From contig CALUJE010000007.1 of assembly GCA_944320885.1 (NCBI GenBank), positions 1-64,000 on the forward strand: DNA of 64,000 bases, written 5' to 3'. The notes beneath the pieces are model-generated. The model did no database searches and had not been told where the DNA came from. It saw nothing but the letters and a program-made list of their open reading frames with translations. Below are positions 41,433 to 50,367 of the stretch, in pieces (within the stretch, counting starts at the first letter, position 1; every line of letters begins with the position of its first letter). The DNA is from an uncultured Phocaeicola sp. (GTDB lineage: Bacteria; Bacteroidota; Bacteroidia; Bacteroidales; Bacteroidaceae). A program made the position numbers and the translations under genes.

Positions 41433-42722
41433 TTAAAATGTTATAGCTCCGTTAGTAGGCATGGCAGCCGTTTCGTTTTTCTCTTCCTGCTTGCTGGCAG
41501 TAGGCTGCGATGCAATCTTCTTCAAGGTAATCTTGTCGCGCGAGTAGGTTGGCGATTCCTCTACGTTGAAGATAATGTCATCGTTGTCAAGATCATCGGG
41601 CGAGAAGATATAGATATGATGCTTTTTGGGGCGTTTGCTGTTTTCTATCAGGTCGCCATAGACTTTGGCAATCTTTTCCAGCTTGCTTTGTTCTATTTCT
41701 TCGTTCTCCTGTTCGATAATCTTCATGGCATCCTCTCCGGCAAGGTCTTTCACATCGAATCCTGAAGCCAGCAGAGTGATTTTTACCTTGTTCTCCAGAG
41801 AATTGTCGATGGCATATCCCCAGATGACGTTTACATCGGGATTAAGGCTTTGCATGAATTCATGCACGGCATTGATTTCGTCCATCAGGAAATTGGCTTC
41901 TTCACCAAATGAAAGGTTGAGAAGTACCTTCTGCGCATGTACGATATCGGTATTGTTGAGCAGCGGAGAATGAAGAGCATCCTGAATAGCTTTCTCCACA
42001 CGGTTGTCTCCTTCGCCCACTCCGGTACTGATGATGGCTACGCCTCCGTCTTTAAGGGTGGTGCTTACATCTGCAAAGTCGAGGTTCATGATACCTTTTA
42101 CGGTAATGATTTCAACGATGCTTCGTGCGGCGATAGACAACGTATCGTCGGCCTTGGTAAATGCGTTGATAAATGTCAGGTCGGCATAAATGGAGCGCAG
42201 GCGTTCGTTGTTGATAATCATCAGAGCGTCTACATTCTGCTTGATGGCTTCCACACCTTCGATAGCCTGAATGATTTTCTCCTTGCCTTCGAAAAGGAAC
42301 GGTATGGTTACGATACCGATGGTAAGGATTCCCATTTCCTTGGCTATGCGTGCTACTACGGGCGCTGCTCCGGTACCGGTTCCTCCACCCATTCCGGCGG
42401 TGATGAATACCATTTGTGTTCCGTCATTCAGCAGTTTGCGTATGTCTTCCACACTCTCTTCGGCTGCTTCCTTGGCTTTTGCCGGGCGGTTACCGGCTCC
42501 CAGTCCGTGAGTGATGGTGGGGCCCAGTTGCAGTTTTACAGGGATGGGCGAGCGTGCCAGAGCCTGGTTGTCGGTATTGCACAGGGCAAAAGTAACCCCT
42601 TCGATACCTTCTTTATACATGTGGTTGACGGCGTTACCACCACCGCCACCTACACCGATTACTTTGATGATACTTGTTGATTCCTCATTCAATGAATCAA
42701 AAGGCATTATATCGTTTGTCAT
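41433..42722 (-). CDS. ftsZ: Cell division protein FtsZ
   Basis: FtsZ is the tubulin-like GTPase that forms the Z-ring. The 429-residue protein has the start I-K-V-I-G-V-G-G-G-G-G-N-A-V-N, the GTP signature G-G-G-T-G-T-G-A-A-P-V near residue 113, and the T7 loop N-L-D-F-A-D-V. The tail is odd: a peptide E-S-P-T-Y-S-R that looks like the conserved C-terminal hook for FtsA lies about 45 residues before the end, followed by a linker and a distinct last segment N-G-A-I-T-F. It is 32 bp downstream of ftsA, as expected in a dcw cluster. Confidence 0.97.
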   Translation of the reverse strand: MTNDIMPFDSLNEESTSIIKVIGVGGGGGNAVNHMYKEGIEGVTFALCNTDNQALARSPIPVKLQLGPTITHGLGAGNRPAKAKEAAEESVEDIRKLLNDGTQMVFITAGMGGGTGTGAAPVVARIAKEMGILTIGIVTIPFLFEGKEKIIQAIEGVEAIKQNVDALMIINNERLRSIYADLTFINAFTKADDTLSIAARSIVEIITVKGIMNLDFADVSTTLKDGGVAIISTGVGEGDNRVEKAIQDALHSPLLNNTDIVHAQKVLLNLSFGEEANFLMDEINAVHEFMQSLNPDVNVIWGYAIDNSLENKVKITLLASGFDVKDLAGEDAMKIIEQENEEIEQSKLEKIAKVYGDLIENSKRPKKHHIYIFSPDDLDNDDIIFNVEESPTYSRDKITLKKIASQPTASKQEEKNETAAMPTNGAITF

Positions 42723-42754
42723 AATCCACTTATTTATGTTGGGGTTGTTATTTC

Positions 42755-44467
42755 TTAATCTTTCATTATGTCTTCAGTCAGTTTCCGCCATTTTCCGAAA
42801 ATACTGTTCTCACGCTTCACTTCATCTTTTATTCTGGTCACCTCTTCGCGTGTCTGTTCAGCTTCATCGACCATCGCTTCAATGGTATTAAATGCGACGC
42901 GTGCTTCAGAAAGGAAAGCCTCGTCGGTGATTGAGTTCATGGTCAACGCGGTCTTTTCTTTTACGGTCTGTGCCTCTTTCAGTCCGGCAAGGGCTGCGAT
43001 GTTAGCCTTGTCGGCCGATTTCGAGTCTTTGTTGGCTTGTGCTGTTTTTACGTTTTTAAGAGCCTCGTTTACCTTGGCGACAGCAGCTTCTACTGTTTCA
43101 AGATTGGCTTTTACCGTTTTGAGAGCATTGTCGTTGGCTTTAGCCTTTGCCATTTCCAGCTCTTTGCGCTTGCGCTCTTCTTCCTCGGCGGCAACGGCAG
43201 CTGCGGCAGCTTCCTTGTTTCTACGCTCACGTTCTTCAGCTTCACGTTCGGCAGCATCTTTTTCAGCCTGTTCCATCTGCTCTATCAGGTCGGTCGATAT
43301 CTTGGTCTTTTCAGGCTGACAGCAATTTTCCTTCCCGGCAGCCAGCAGTGAGAACAACGTGTTCAGGCGTCCGTTTCGCATCAGTATTTCCGGTTCGGTT
43401 GCCTTGATGGTGCAAAGCACAAAGTTGGCAATGCGTACCTTTGCGAATTTGTATTTCTGGATGAATGCTTCCTGAAGATTTTTCAGATTGGCGCCTCCGC
43501 CGGTAATGATTACTCCGCTGCTCAGTTTGTCCTGATAGCCTGACAGCATTATCTGGTTGCGTATGTTCGCAATGATTTCTTCGGTACGTGCACCTACAAT
43601 ATCGTTCAGCAGTTTGGCCTGAATGTTGCGTGTCTCATTGATAGGATACTTGTCGTCATCGGTATTCTCTTCGGGAAGAGAGTAAGCCGAGCCGTATTTT
43701 ATCTTCAGATTCTCTGCGTCGGTTTCTTCAATCTGCAAGGTGCAGATATCTTTGGTAATATTGTTGCTACCCAATGGGATAACAGCCAGATGACGGAGAA
43801 TGCTGTTCTTGTATATGGCAACGGTTGTGGTATCAGAACCGAAATCGACCAATGCACAGCCCGAACGCTTTTCAACGTCGGTCAGTACGGAATCGGCCAG
43901 TACGATGGGCGATATGAAGAAGCCGGCAATTTCTATTTCGGCCTGTTCAAAGCAGGTAAGTATGTTTCTCTTGATAGACGAGCGGGCTACGATGTTGAGG
44001 AAATGTCCTTCAATCTGGTTGCCTACCACGCCAATCGGGTCAATGAGATTATTGTTTTTTACCTTGTATTCCTGTGGAACAACATCCAGAATATCCAGGT
44101 CCTGGTAATGTGTCTGCTGGTTACTCTTTATGAGTTGATTTACAATATCACTGGTGATAATGGTTTCGGTGTCCATGCGCTCTACAATGAAGTTCTTTCT
44201 TGAGTGCAAAGACTGTCCGCCAATGCCTACATATACCTTTGCAATGCTGGCATCGAGCTGTTCTTCCAGCTTATTGACGATAGAAGTAAGCCCTAAGGCT
44301 GTTTTATTGATGTTATAGATAATGCCTTTTCGGATAAAGGCAGAGGCCTCTTCACGGGCATAAGCCAAAACCTGTATGCTCCCGTCACTGTTTTTCTTGC
44401 CGGCTATACCTGTAATCTTGGATGAACCAAGTTCTATAGCCACGATGAAATCTTTTACTGCTGTCAT
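42755..44467 (-). CDS. ftsA: Cell division protein FtsA with long coiled-coil insertion
   Basis: FtsA is the actin-like membrane anchor of FtsZ. Residues 1-385 form the usual body (F-I-V-A-I-E-L-G-S-S-K for phosphate 1, D-F-G-S-D-T-T-T-V for phosphate 2, I-T-G-G-G-A for adenosine). From about 386 a charged, Ala-rich coiled coil of some 165 residues follows (A-A-E-R-E-A-E-E-R-E-R-R). The protein then ends with F-G-K-W-R-K-L-T-E-D-I, which looks like the amphipathic membrane-targeting helix. E. coli FtsA is about 420 residues; this one is 570. The ATG at 44467 fits the fold; the longer frame overlaps ftsQ. Confidence 0.94.
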   Translation of the reverse strand: MTAVKDFIVAIELGSSKITGIAGKKNSDGSIQVLAYAREEASAFIRKGIIYNINKTALGLTSIVNKLEEQLDASIAKVYVGIGGQSLHSRKNFIVERMDTETIITSDIVNQLIKSNQQTHYQDLDILDVVPQEYKVKNNNLIDPIGVVGNQIEGHFLNIVARSSIKRNILTCFEQAEIEIAGFFISPIVLADSVLTDVEKRSGCALVDFGSDTTTVAIYKNSILRHLAVIPLGSNNITKDICTLQIEETDAENLKIKYGSAYSLPEENTDDDKYPINETRNIQAKLLNDIVGARTEEIIANIRNQIMLSGYQDKLSSGVIITGGGANLKNLQEAFIQKYKFAKVRIANFVLCTIKATEPEILMRNGRLNTLFSLLAAGKENCCQPEKTKISTDLIEQMEQAEKDAAEREAEERERRNKEAAAAAVAAEEEERKRKELEMAKAKANDNALKTVKANLETVEAAVAKVNEALKNVKTAQANKDSKSADKANIAALAGLKEAQTVKEKTALTMNSITDEAFLSEARVAFNTIEAMVDEAEQTREEVTRIKDEVKRENSIFGKWRKLTEDIMKD

Positions 44468-44471
44468 ATAC

Positions 44472-45209
44472 TTACTTCTCCTTTTTAGTGCAAATGATTT
44501 GATTACTGAACTCCAGGTTGATGCGTGAGTATTTGTTCCATCCAACCTTGTTGAGTGCCCTGGTATAAAAAGCTTTCAGCTTTTCCAGTTTGTCGGCAAT
44601 GTCTTTCGGCTTTCCCAAAAAGACTATATGGTCTCCTACGCGCGGAACGATTTCGAGTTCCTGGGCAGGAGTGACATGTATCTGTTCTATCTGACTGTTC
44701 CAGAATGCATCGTTTAGAAGGCATGCATTCAGTTCCTTCAGCATGTAACCGGCATTTTTCCTGGTAATGTTTCCGGTTACTACCGGAAGATGCACGGCAT
44801 AACTTCCGCATGGCATGATTTCACCCTGCTCATCCATATAAAAGTTTTCTCCGTTGCTTCCCATTATCCGTACTACCGGTATGCGTTGGGTGATATCTAC
44901 GCACAGCTTGTGCGTGGGACTGGTATAGCATTCTGCGTTCTTGATAAACGGATTCTTCATAAGATATTCTTCAATCTTCCGGCAGTTTATCTGGCTTATC
45001 TTTTTGTCTTTAGGATACAATCCTCCTTTCTGAAGCTCTTTTTTGAGTTCAGCGGCTGTGATAAACTCTGACTTCTCTACAGATGCTATATTGAATATCA
45101 CATCACGGCATACTGCATCGGCCGGCTTGCTGTTCAGTCGGGTAAATGCTACGGCCAGATAAGCTACGAGCAGCAATAGAAAGAATAATATGAATGTCTT
45201 TTTTATCAT
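44472..45209 (-). CDS. ftsQ: Cell division protein FtsQ
   Basis: This 245-residue bitopic inner-membrane protein has one N-terminal transmembrane helix (F-I-L-F-F-L-L-L-L-V-A-Y-L-A-V-A-F). A POTRA-like domain follows (F-I-T-A-A-E-L-K-K-E-L, then I-E-E-Y-L-M-K-N-P-F-I-K-N-A-E-C-Y and V-D-I-T-Q-R-I-P-V-V-R-I), and then the beta domain with Y-M-D-E-Q-G-E-I-M-P. It links early and late division proteins. It overlaps murC by 4 bp and precedes ftsA by 4 bp, so the three genes are tightly coupled. Confidence 0.93.
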   Translation of the reverse strand: MIKKTFILFFLLLLVAYLAVAFTRLNSKPADAVCRDVIFNIASVEKSEFITAAELKKELQKGGLYPKDKKISQINCRKIEEYLMKNPFIKNAECYTSPTHKLCVDITQRIPVVRIMGSNGENFYMDEQGEIMPCGSYAVHLPVVTGNITRKNAGYMLKELNACLLNDAFWNSQIEQIHVTPAQELEIVPRVGDHIVFLGKPKDIADKLEKLKAFYTRALNKVGWNKYSRINLEFSNQIICTKKEK

Positions 45210-46582
45210 CGTTTATTCAAAATGTCGCATAGTTGAGGAACATAACCATCCAAATCGCCAGCTCCCAGAAGAACCAGTATTTCCGGTTGCTTCTCCTGAA
45301 TGATGGCAGGTACTTCTTCTTTCTTGCACAATGTTTTTTCTACTCCTTCTTTTATGCGGTCATAAATAAGCTGACTGCTTACTCCGGGAATAGGCTCTTC
45401 GCGTGCAGGATAGATATCAGTCAGAATCACTTCATCAAAAAGTGAAAGACTGTCGGCAAAATCTTTATAGAAATCGCGGGTGCGGGTGTATAAGTGTGGT
45501 TGGAAAAGAGCTGTTATCTTCTTTCCCTTATACAGCTCACGTATGGAAAGTGCACTTTGGCGTATTTCTGAAGGGTGATGTGCATAGTCTGTAAGAAATG
45601 CACGGTGCTCATTCTTTATCTTGAAATCGAATCTGCGTTCTACACCCCGATAACTTTCCATTCCGCTGCGCAGTTCTTCATCGGTAGCTCCGTTAAGTTG
45701 TGCCAGTGCCATGGCGGCAATACCGTTATCGATATTGATGCTTACGGGTACCCCCAGTTTGATATCGCGTATGATGCCTTTCGGTGAAACAAAGTCGAAT
45801 ACGATATCGCCATTGCCGATACGGATGTTTTCGGCATGGAAGTCTCCGCTATCGCGTGAGTAGGAATATATTTTCACTCCATCCTGTACGTTGGGAGTCA
45901 TTTCCAGTCCTTCATGCAGGATAAGACATCCTCCGGGCTGTATGAGGCTCGTAAACTTGCTAAAGCTTTCCAGATAAGCTTCTTTGGTTCCGTATATGTC
46001 AAGATGGTCAGGGTCGGTAGCTGTGACAACGGCCATATAGGGTGAAAGCCAGTGGAACGAGCGGTCGAACTCATCGGCTTCAATTACAACCAGGTCACTC
46101 TTCTGGGAAAGAATCAGGTTGGTATGATAATTTTGAGAGATACCTCCTAAAAAGGCTGTACAGTCAACATGTGACTGGTGCAGGATGTGTGCGGCCATTG
46201 TTGAGGTCGTAGTCTTTCCATGAGTTCCGGCTACGCACAACCCTTTGCTGGAACGGGTGATTACTCCCAGTACCTGTGCACGCTTGTGTATCTCAAATCC
46301 GTTTTGCAGGAAATATTGGTATTCCTTGTGTGATGCGGGAATGGCAGGAGTATAGACTACCAGTGTAGATGCCTTGTCTTTGCATGCATCAGGAATCAGT
46401 GCCGTGTTTTCTTCAAAATGAAGTTGTGCGCCTTCTTCCATCAAATGACTGGTCAGTTCGGTTTGTGTACGGTCATATCCGGCCACCAGCTTACCTTTTG
46501 ACAAGAAGTAGCGTACCAGTGCGCTCATTCCAATACCTCCGGCACCGATAAAATAAACCGCTTTTATAGTATCAACGTTCAT
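45206..46582 (-). CDS. murC: UDP-N-acetylmuramate--L-alanine ligase
   Basis: MurC adds the first amino acid, L-Ala, to UDP-MurNAc in the cytoplasm with ATP. The 458-residue protein starts with the Rossmann-like Y-F-I-G-A-G-G-I-G-M-S-A-L, carries the ATP loop G-T-H-G-K-T-T-T-S-T near residue 115, and has E-A-D-E-F-D-R-S-F and D-Y-A-H-H-P-S-E for the central and C-terminal domains. I chose the ATG at 46582; the longer frame would start deeper inside murG. The stop of murG overlaps this start by 11 bp. Confidence 0.96.
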   Translation of the reverse strand: MNVDTIKAVYFIGAGGIGMSALVRYFLSKGKLVAGYDRTQTELTSHLMEEGAQLHFEENTALIPDACKDKASTLVVYTPAIPASHKEYQYFLQNGFEIHKRAQVLGVITRSSKGLCVAGTHGKTTTSTMAAHILHQSHVDCTAFLGGISQNYHTNLILSQKSDLVVIEADEFDRSFHWLSPYMAVVTATDPDHLDIYGTKEAYLESFSKFTSLIQPGGCLILHEGLEMTPNVQDGVKIYSYSRDSGDFHAENIRIGNGDIVFDFVSPKGIIRDIKLGVPVSINIDNGIAAMALAQLNGATDEELRSGMESYRGVERRFDFKIKNEHRAFLTDYAHHPSEIRQSALSIRELYKGKKITALFQPHLYTRTRDFYKDFADSLSLFDEVILTDIYPAREEPIPGVSSQLIYDRIKEGVEKTLCKKEEVPAIIQEKQPEILVLLGAGDLDGYVPQLCDILNKR

Positions 46583-47702
46583 GTTCTTTTTTGTATTTTT
46601 CTGCAAGTTTAAGCACTTCGTCGGCAATGGTGTCGGCCGAATGCTTGAATGCCAGTTTGGCTATGTTTAAACTGAGTCTGTGCAATAACTCTTCGTCGTT
46701 TACAGTCTTTATTGCGATGTCGAGCAATGTCTCTTTTGCTTCGCTGTCTTTTACGTAAATGGCAGCCTCTTTGTTGACCAATGCCAATGCGTTTTTGGTC
46801 TGGTGGTCTTCGGCTACATTGGGCGACGGAACCAGAATAACCGGTTTCTGAAGGATGCAGAATTCTGAGATAGAACCTGCTCCTGCTCTTGAAATCACCA
46901 GGTCGGCAGCGCTGTATGCATAATCCATTTTTGAAATAAAGTCCGTAACATAGAGCATTGGCGGGTTTCCTGCCTGTTCAACCTGTTTACGGGCATCTTC
47001 AATGTAAATCTTTCCTGTTTGCCAGATAAACTGGATATCTGAATTCTTAATCAGGTCCAGATGGCTTAGCACACACTGGTTGATGGTGCGTGCACCCAGA
47101 CTTCCGCCTATGATGAGAACGGTTTTCTTTGCCGGGTCAAGTCCAAAGGAGCGGATGGCTTCTTCTCTGTTGATTTGCTTCTCCAGCAAGTCCTGGCGTA
47201 CGGGATTTCCGGTCAGGATGATTTTTTCCTTTTCAAAAAAACGTTCCATCCCTTCATAGGCCACGCAAATCTTTTCAGCTTTCTTGGCCAGCAGCTTATT
47301 GGTTACTCCAGCATAAGAATTCTGTTCCTGAATGAGGGTAGGAATTCCCATCATTCCGGCCATTTTCAAAGTCGGACCACTGGCGTATCCTCCTACACCA
47401 ACAGCAGCCTGCGGCTTGAAGTCTTTGATGATTTTCCGTGCTTTCAGCTGACTTTTTGCAAGCTTGTAAAGCACGTAAAAGTTACGTAATAAGTTCTTGC
47501 GGTCGAACCCGCACACAGGGAGTCCGATTATTTTATATCCGGCAGCAGGAACCCGTTGCATTTCCATTCGTCCTTCGGCTCCAACAAACAATATCTCAGC
47601 ATCGGGGCGTTTGGCTCTGATTGCATTTGCTATGGATACAGCCGGGAAAATATGTCCGCCGGTTCCTCCACCACTGATTATGATTCTTAATTCGTCTTTC
47701 AT
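46572..47702 (-). CDS. murG: UDP-GlcNAc:lipid I N-acetylglucosamine transferase
   Basis: MurG turns lipid I into lipid II at the inner face of the membrane. The 376-residue GT-B enzyme has the N-terminal loops I-S-G-G-G-T-G-G-H-I-F-P-A and G-V-G-G-Y-A-S-G-P, and the C-terminal donor site I-I-G-G-S-L-G-A, I-S-R-A-G-A-G-S-I-S-E. The ATG at 47702 puts the first strand in place; an upstream in-frame ATG at 47720 would add six residues. It follows ftsW after 59 bp, the widest gap in the cluster. Confidence 0.96.
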   Translation of the reverse strand: MKDELRIIISGGGTGGHIFPAVSIANAIRAKRPDAEILFVGAEGRMEMQRVPAAGYKIIGLPVCGFDRKNLLRNFYVLYKLAKSQLKARKIIKDFKPQAAVGVGGYASGPTLKMAGMMGIPTLIQEQNSYAGVTNKLLAKKAEKICVAYEGMERFFEKEKIILTGNPVRQDLLEKQINREEAIRSFGLDPAKKTVLIIGGSLGARTINQCVLSHLDLIKNSDIQFIWQTGKIYIEDARKQVEQAGNPPMLYVTDFISKMDYAYSAADLVISRAGAGSISEFCILQKPVILVPSPNVAEDHQTKNALALVNKEAAIYVKDSEAKETLLDIAIKTVNDEELLHRLSLNIAKLAFKHSADTIADEVLKLAEKYKKEHER

Positions 47703-47761
47703 TTTTATGTATATAAACAATACAATACAAAAGTATAAATAATACTTTTAAGCAGAGTATA

Positions 47762-49015
47762 TTATGCTTGTATTTCTTTTTCCAGTCCCTTGTTAATTTC
47801 TTCCAGTTGTTCTATCTTTTGTATGTTCCCTTCTTCGATAGCTTTTTGCTTTTCTGCCTGCAGATTGTTATATCGGCTGACACTTAGAATGACACCGATA
47901 TATACACAATTGATTAAGGTAGATGTTCCTCCACGACTGATAAGCGGTAACGGTTGTCCGGTAACGGGAAACAGTCCTACGGCAACGAGCATGTTGAGCA
48001 GAGCCTGTGATACTATCAGCAAGCTGACCCCGATGGCAAGCATCGCAGGGAAGTCCTTGTCGCATTTGTTGGCAATCTTACTGGTTCTTATCAGCAGGAT
48101 AATGTACAGGAAGATGACGAAAAAGCCTCCCAACAGGCCTAGCTCTTCGAGGATAATGGCGAAGATAAAGTCGGAATACGCCTGAGGCAGGAAGTCTCTT
48201 TCCTTTGAGTTTCCCGGTCCTTTTCCTATAAGATGGCTCGTGGCAATGGCAATATTGGCATGATTGGTCTGCAAGTTCTCATTTACATCAAGTTCTTCCG
48301 GACTGATATTTTTAGTGTTGTCATCCCTATGGTCGATGATACGGGCTTTCCATGTGGTAAATCGGTGACCTCCGGGAATATTGTCCAGAGTACTGTCGGG
48401 TGTTGCCATCAAAAAAGTTACAAATACACCGGCCACTATGATGACGAAAAGTGACAACTTTCCCAGTTGTTTGAGTGGCGTCCGGCCGATAATCATCATC
48501 AGGAAAACTACACCACCCAGCAATAATGCTGTTGACAGGTTTTCCGGAGCGATAAGCAGGAGTGAAGGTACCGTGAAGATCAGAATATATTTAAATGCTT
48601 TTTTCGATGCTCCATTTGCCTCCTGTGCAAAAGCCAGAATGAATGCAATGGTCATAATTAATGCCATCTTGGTAAGTTCTGATGGCTGGAATCTGAAACC
48701 GAAGTCAATCCAGCGTGCAGCATCATTGGTTCTTGCACCTTTGACCATTACAATCAGAAGCAGTATCCAGGATATGACCAATAGGACAGGGGCCAGCTTA
48801 AACATTCTCAATGGTATATGCTGTACGATGAGGACAATGATTGTTCCGGCAATCAAGAATCCACAGTGTTGGCGTATAGGTCCCCAATAGTCGCCTGTAT
48901 TGTATACAAGCGTACTGGCTGCGCTGAATACTTCAATAATAGATATGAAGCAGAGCAGCATGAATACAACCCATACAACCTTATCGCCTTTGAACAGATT
49001 CTTTAATAGTTCCAT
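47762..49015 (-). CDS. ftsW: FtsW, SEDS-family peptidoglycan polymerase
   Basis: The 417-residue polytopic membrane protein polymerises lipid II at the septum with its partner transpeptidase FtsI, encoded in the same cluster. About ten hydrophobic helices are visible. Family blocks include R-W-I-D-F-G-F-R-F-Q-P-S-E-L-T-K, A-T-S-H-L-I-G-K-G-P-G, D-F-I-F-A-I-I-L-E-E-L-G and the end P-L-I-S-R-G-G-T-S-T. The C-terminal 30 residues form a charged, Lys/Glu-rich cytoplasmic tail. It sits 18 bp after murD. Confidence 0.96.
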   Translation of the reverse strand: MELLKNLFKGDKVVWVVFMLLCFISIIEVFSAASTLVYNTGDYWGPIRQHCGFLIAGTIIVLIVQHIPLRMFKLAPVLLVISWILLLIVMVKGARTNDAARWIDFGFRFQPSELTKMALIMTIAFILAFAQEANGASKKAFKYILIFTVPSLLLIAPENLSTALLLGGVVFLMMIIGRTPLKQLGKLSLFVIIVAGVFVTFLMATPDSTLDNIPGGHRFTTWKARIIDHRDDNTKNISPEELDVNENLQTNHANIAIATSHLIGKGPGNSKERDFLPQAYSDFIFAIILEELGLLGGFFVIFLYIILLIRTSKIANKCDKDFPAMLAIGVSLLIVSQALLNMLVAVGLFPVTGQPLPLISRGGTSTLINCVYIGVILSVSRYNNLQAEKQKAIEEGNIQKIEQLEEINKGLEKEIQA

Positions 49016-49033
49016 TGATCTTGTTTTTTATTG

Positions 49034-50365
49034 TTATAACGCGTTTACGCAAGCCTTAAATTGGTCTCCTCTGTCTTCGTAACTCTTAAACAGGTCAAAG
49101 CTGGCACAGCACGGGCTCAATAAGACGGTTTCTCCGGGTTTGGCCATGTTGCGTGCAGCATCAATAGCATCCTTCATGCTTTGTACGTCGGCAACCGGGA
49201 GTCCCATTCCGTCAAAGAAATCGTGCAACTTTTCATTGTGCAGTCCCATATAGATAAGTCCGCAGCATTTTTCTTTTACGAGATCTTTTATTTCGTTGTA
49301 ATCGTTTCCTTTGTCTTTTCCACCCAGAATCAGAATCGTAGGATTAGTCATGCTTTGCAAGGCATACCAGCATGAGTTGACGTTGGTCGCCTTTGAGTCG
49401 TTGATATATTCTACTCCATTTACAGTCTTGACTCTTTCCAGTCTGTGCGGCACTCCTTTAAAGTCACTCAACGCTTCGCGTATGGTCTGTTTCTTTATTC
49501 CCGCAATGTTGGCAGAAATTCCGGCAGCCATTGAGTTATACAGGTTATGGCGTCCGGTTAATGCCAGTTCCTCCTCTTCCATGTTGAAGGCTATCGGTTC
49601 CGTAAAATAGAGTTTGTTGTCTTCTGTATATGCTATGACTCCATTCTCTTTAATCTCGGAAAATGGGCACAACTTAGCCTGGATGCCGTATTTCTTCAGT
49701 TCCCTTTGAATGATGGGGTCATCATTCCAGAAGATGAAGGCATCGTCTTTTGTCTGGTTCTGTATGATGCGGAATTTTGCGTCGATATAGTTCTGCATAT
49801 TGTGGTCGTAACGGTCCAGATGGTCGGGCGTGATGTTCATCAATATGGCAATGTTTGCGCGGAAATTATACATGTTATCCAGTTGGAAACTGCTAAGTTC
49901 TATGATATAGTAGTCATAGTTCTTTTCAGCTACCTGCAGGGCCAGACTCTGTCCGATATTGCCGGCAAGTCCTACATTCAGTCCGGCACTGCGGAATATA
50001 TGATAGATTAACGATGTAGTTGTCGTTTTTCCGTTGCTTCCTGTTATGCAGATCATCTTTGCGTGCGTATATCTTCCCGCAAATTCTATCTCTGAAATGA
50101 CAGGTATGTTTCTTTCCTTGATTTTCAATATCATCGGAGCGTCGTTGGGAATACCCGGACTCTTGATAACTTCATCAGCATTCAGAATAAGTTCTTCTGT
50201 ATGTTTGCCTTCTTCCCAGCAGATACCTCTTTCATTGAGCATCTGTTTGTATTTGTCTTTGATGGATGACATGTCAGATACGAACACGTCGAATCCTTTT
50301 TTCTGGGCTAATACTGCTGCGCCGGTACCACTTTCTCCGGCTCCTAAAACAACAATTCTTTTCAT
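49034..50365 (-). CDS. murD: UDP-N-acetylmuramoyl-L-alanine--D-glutamate ligase
   Basis: MurD adds D-glutamate to UDP-MurNAc-L-Ala. The 443-residue protein has the N-terminal I-V-V-L-G-A-G-E-S-G-T-G-A, the ATP loop C-I-T-G-S-N-G-K-T-T-T-T near residue 110, L-S-S-F-Q-L-D, N-I-T-P-D-H-L-D-R, and Y-I-N-D-S-K-A-T-N at the domain junction. The C-terminal L-S-P-C-C-A-S-F-D is typical. It is separated from mraY by 2 bp. Confidence 0.96.
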   Translation of the reverse strand: MKRIVVLGAGESGTGAAVLAQKKGFDVFVSDMSSIKDKYKQMLNERGICWEEGKHTEELILNADEVIKSPGIPNDAPMILKIKERNIPVISEIEFAGRYTHAKMICITGSNGKTTTTSLIYHIFRSAGLNVGLAGNIGQSLALQVAEKNYDYYIIELSSFQLDNMYNFRANIAILMNITPDHLDRYDHNMQNYIDAKFRIIQNQTKDDAFIFWNDDPIIQRELKKYGIQAKLCPFSEIKENGVIAYTEDNKLYFTEPIAFNMEEEELALTGRHNLYNSMAAGISANIAGIKKQTIREALSDFKGVPHRLERVKTVNGVEYINDSKATNVNSCWYALQSMTNPTILILGGKDKGNDYNEIKDLVKEKCCGLIYMGLHNEKLHDFFDGMGLPVADVQSMKDAIDAARNMAKPGETVLLSPCCASFDLFKSYEDRGDQFKACVNAL

Positions 50366-50367
50366 CC

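Noticed and set aside
41937..42680. 247-residue open frame opposite ftsZ
   Set aside because: Antisense to a highly conserved gene, no domain, no initiation signal.
42768..43319. 183-residue open frame opposite ftsA
   Set aside because: It mirrors the Ala/Glu/Lys-rich coiled coil of FtsA as a Ser/Ala/Phe-rich string; no start signal or family.
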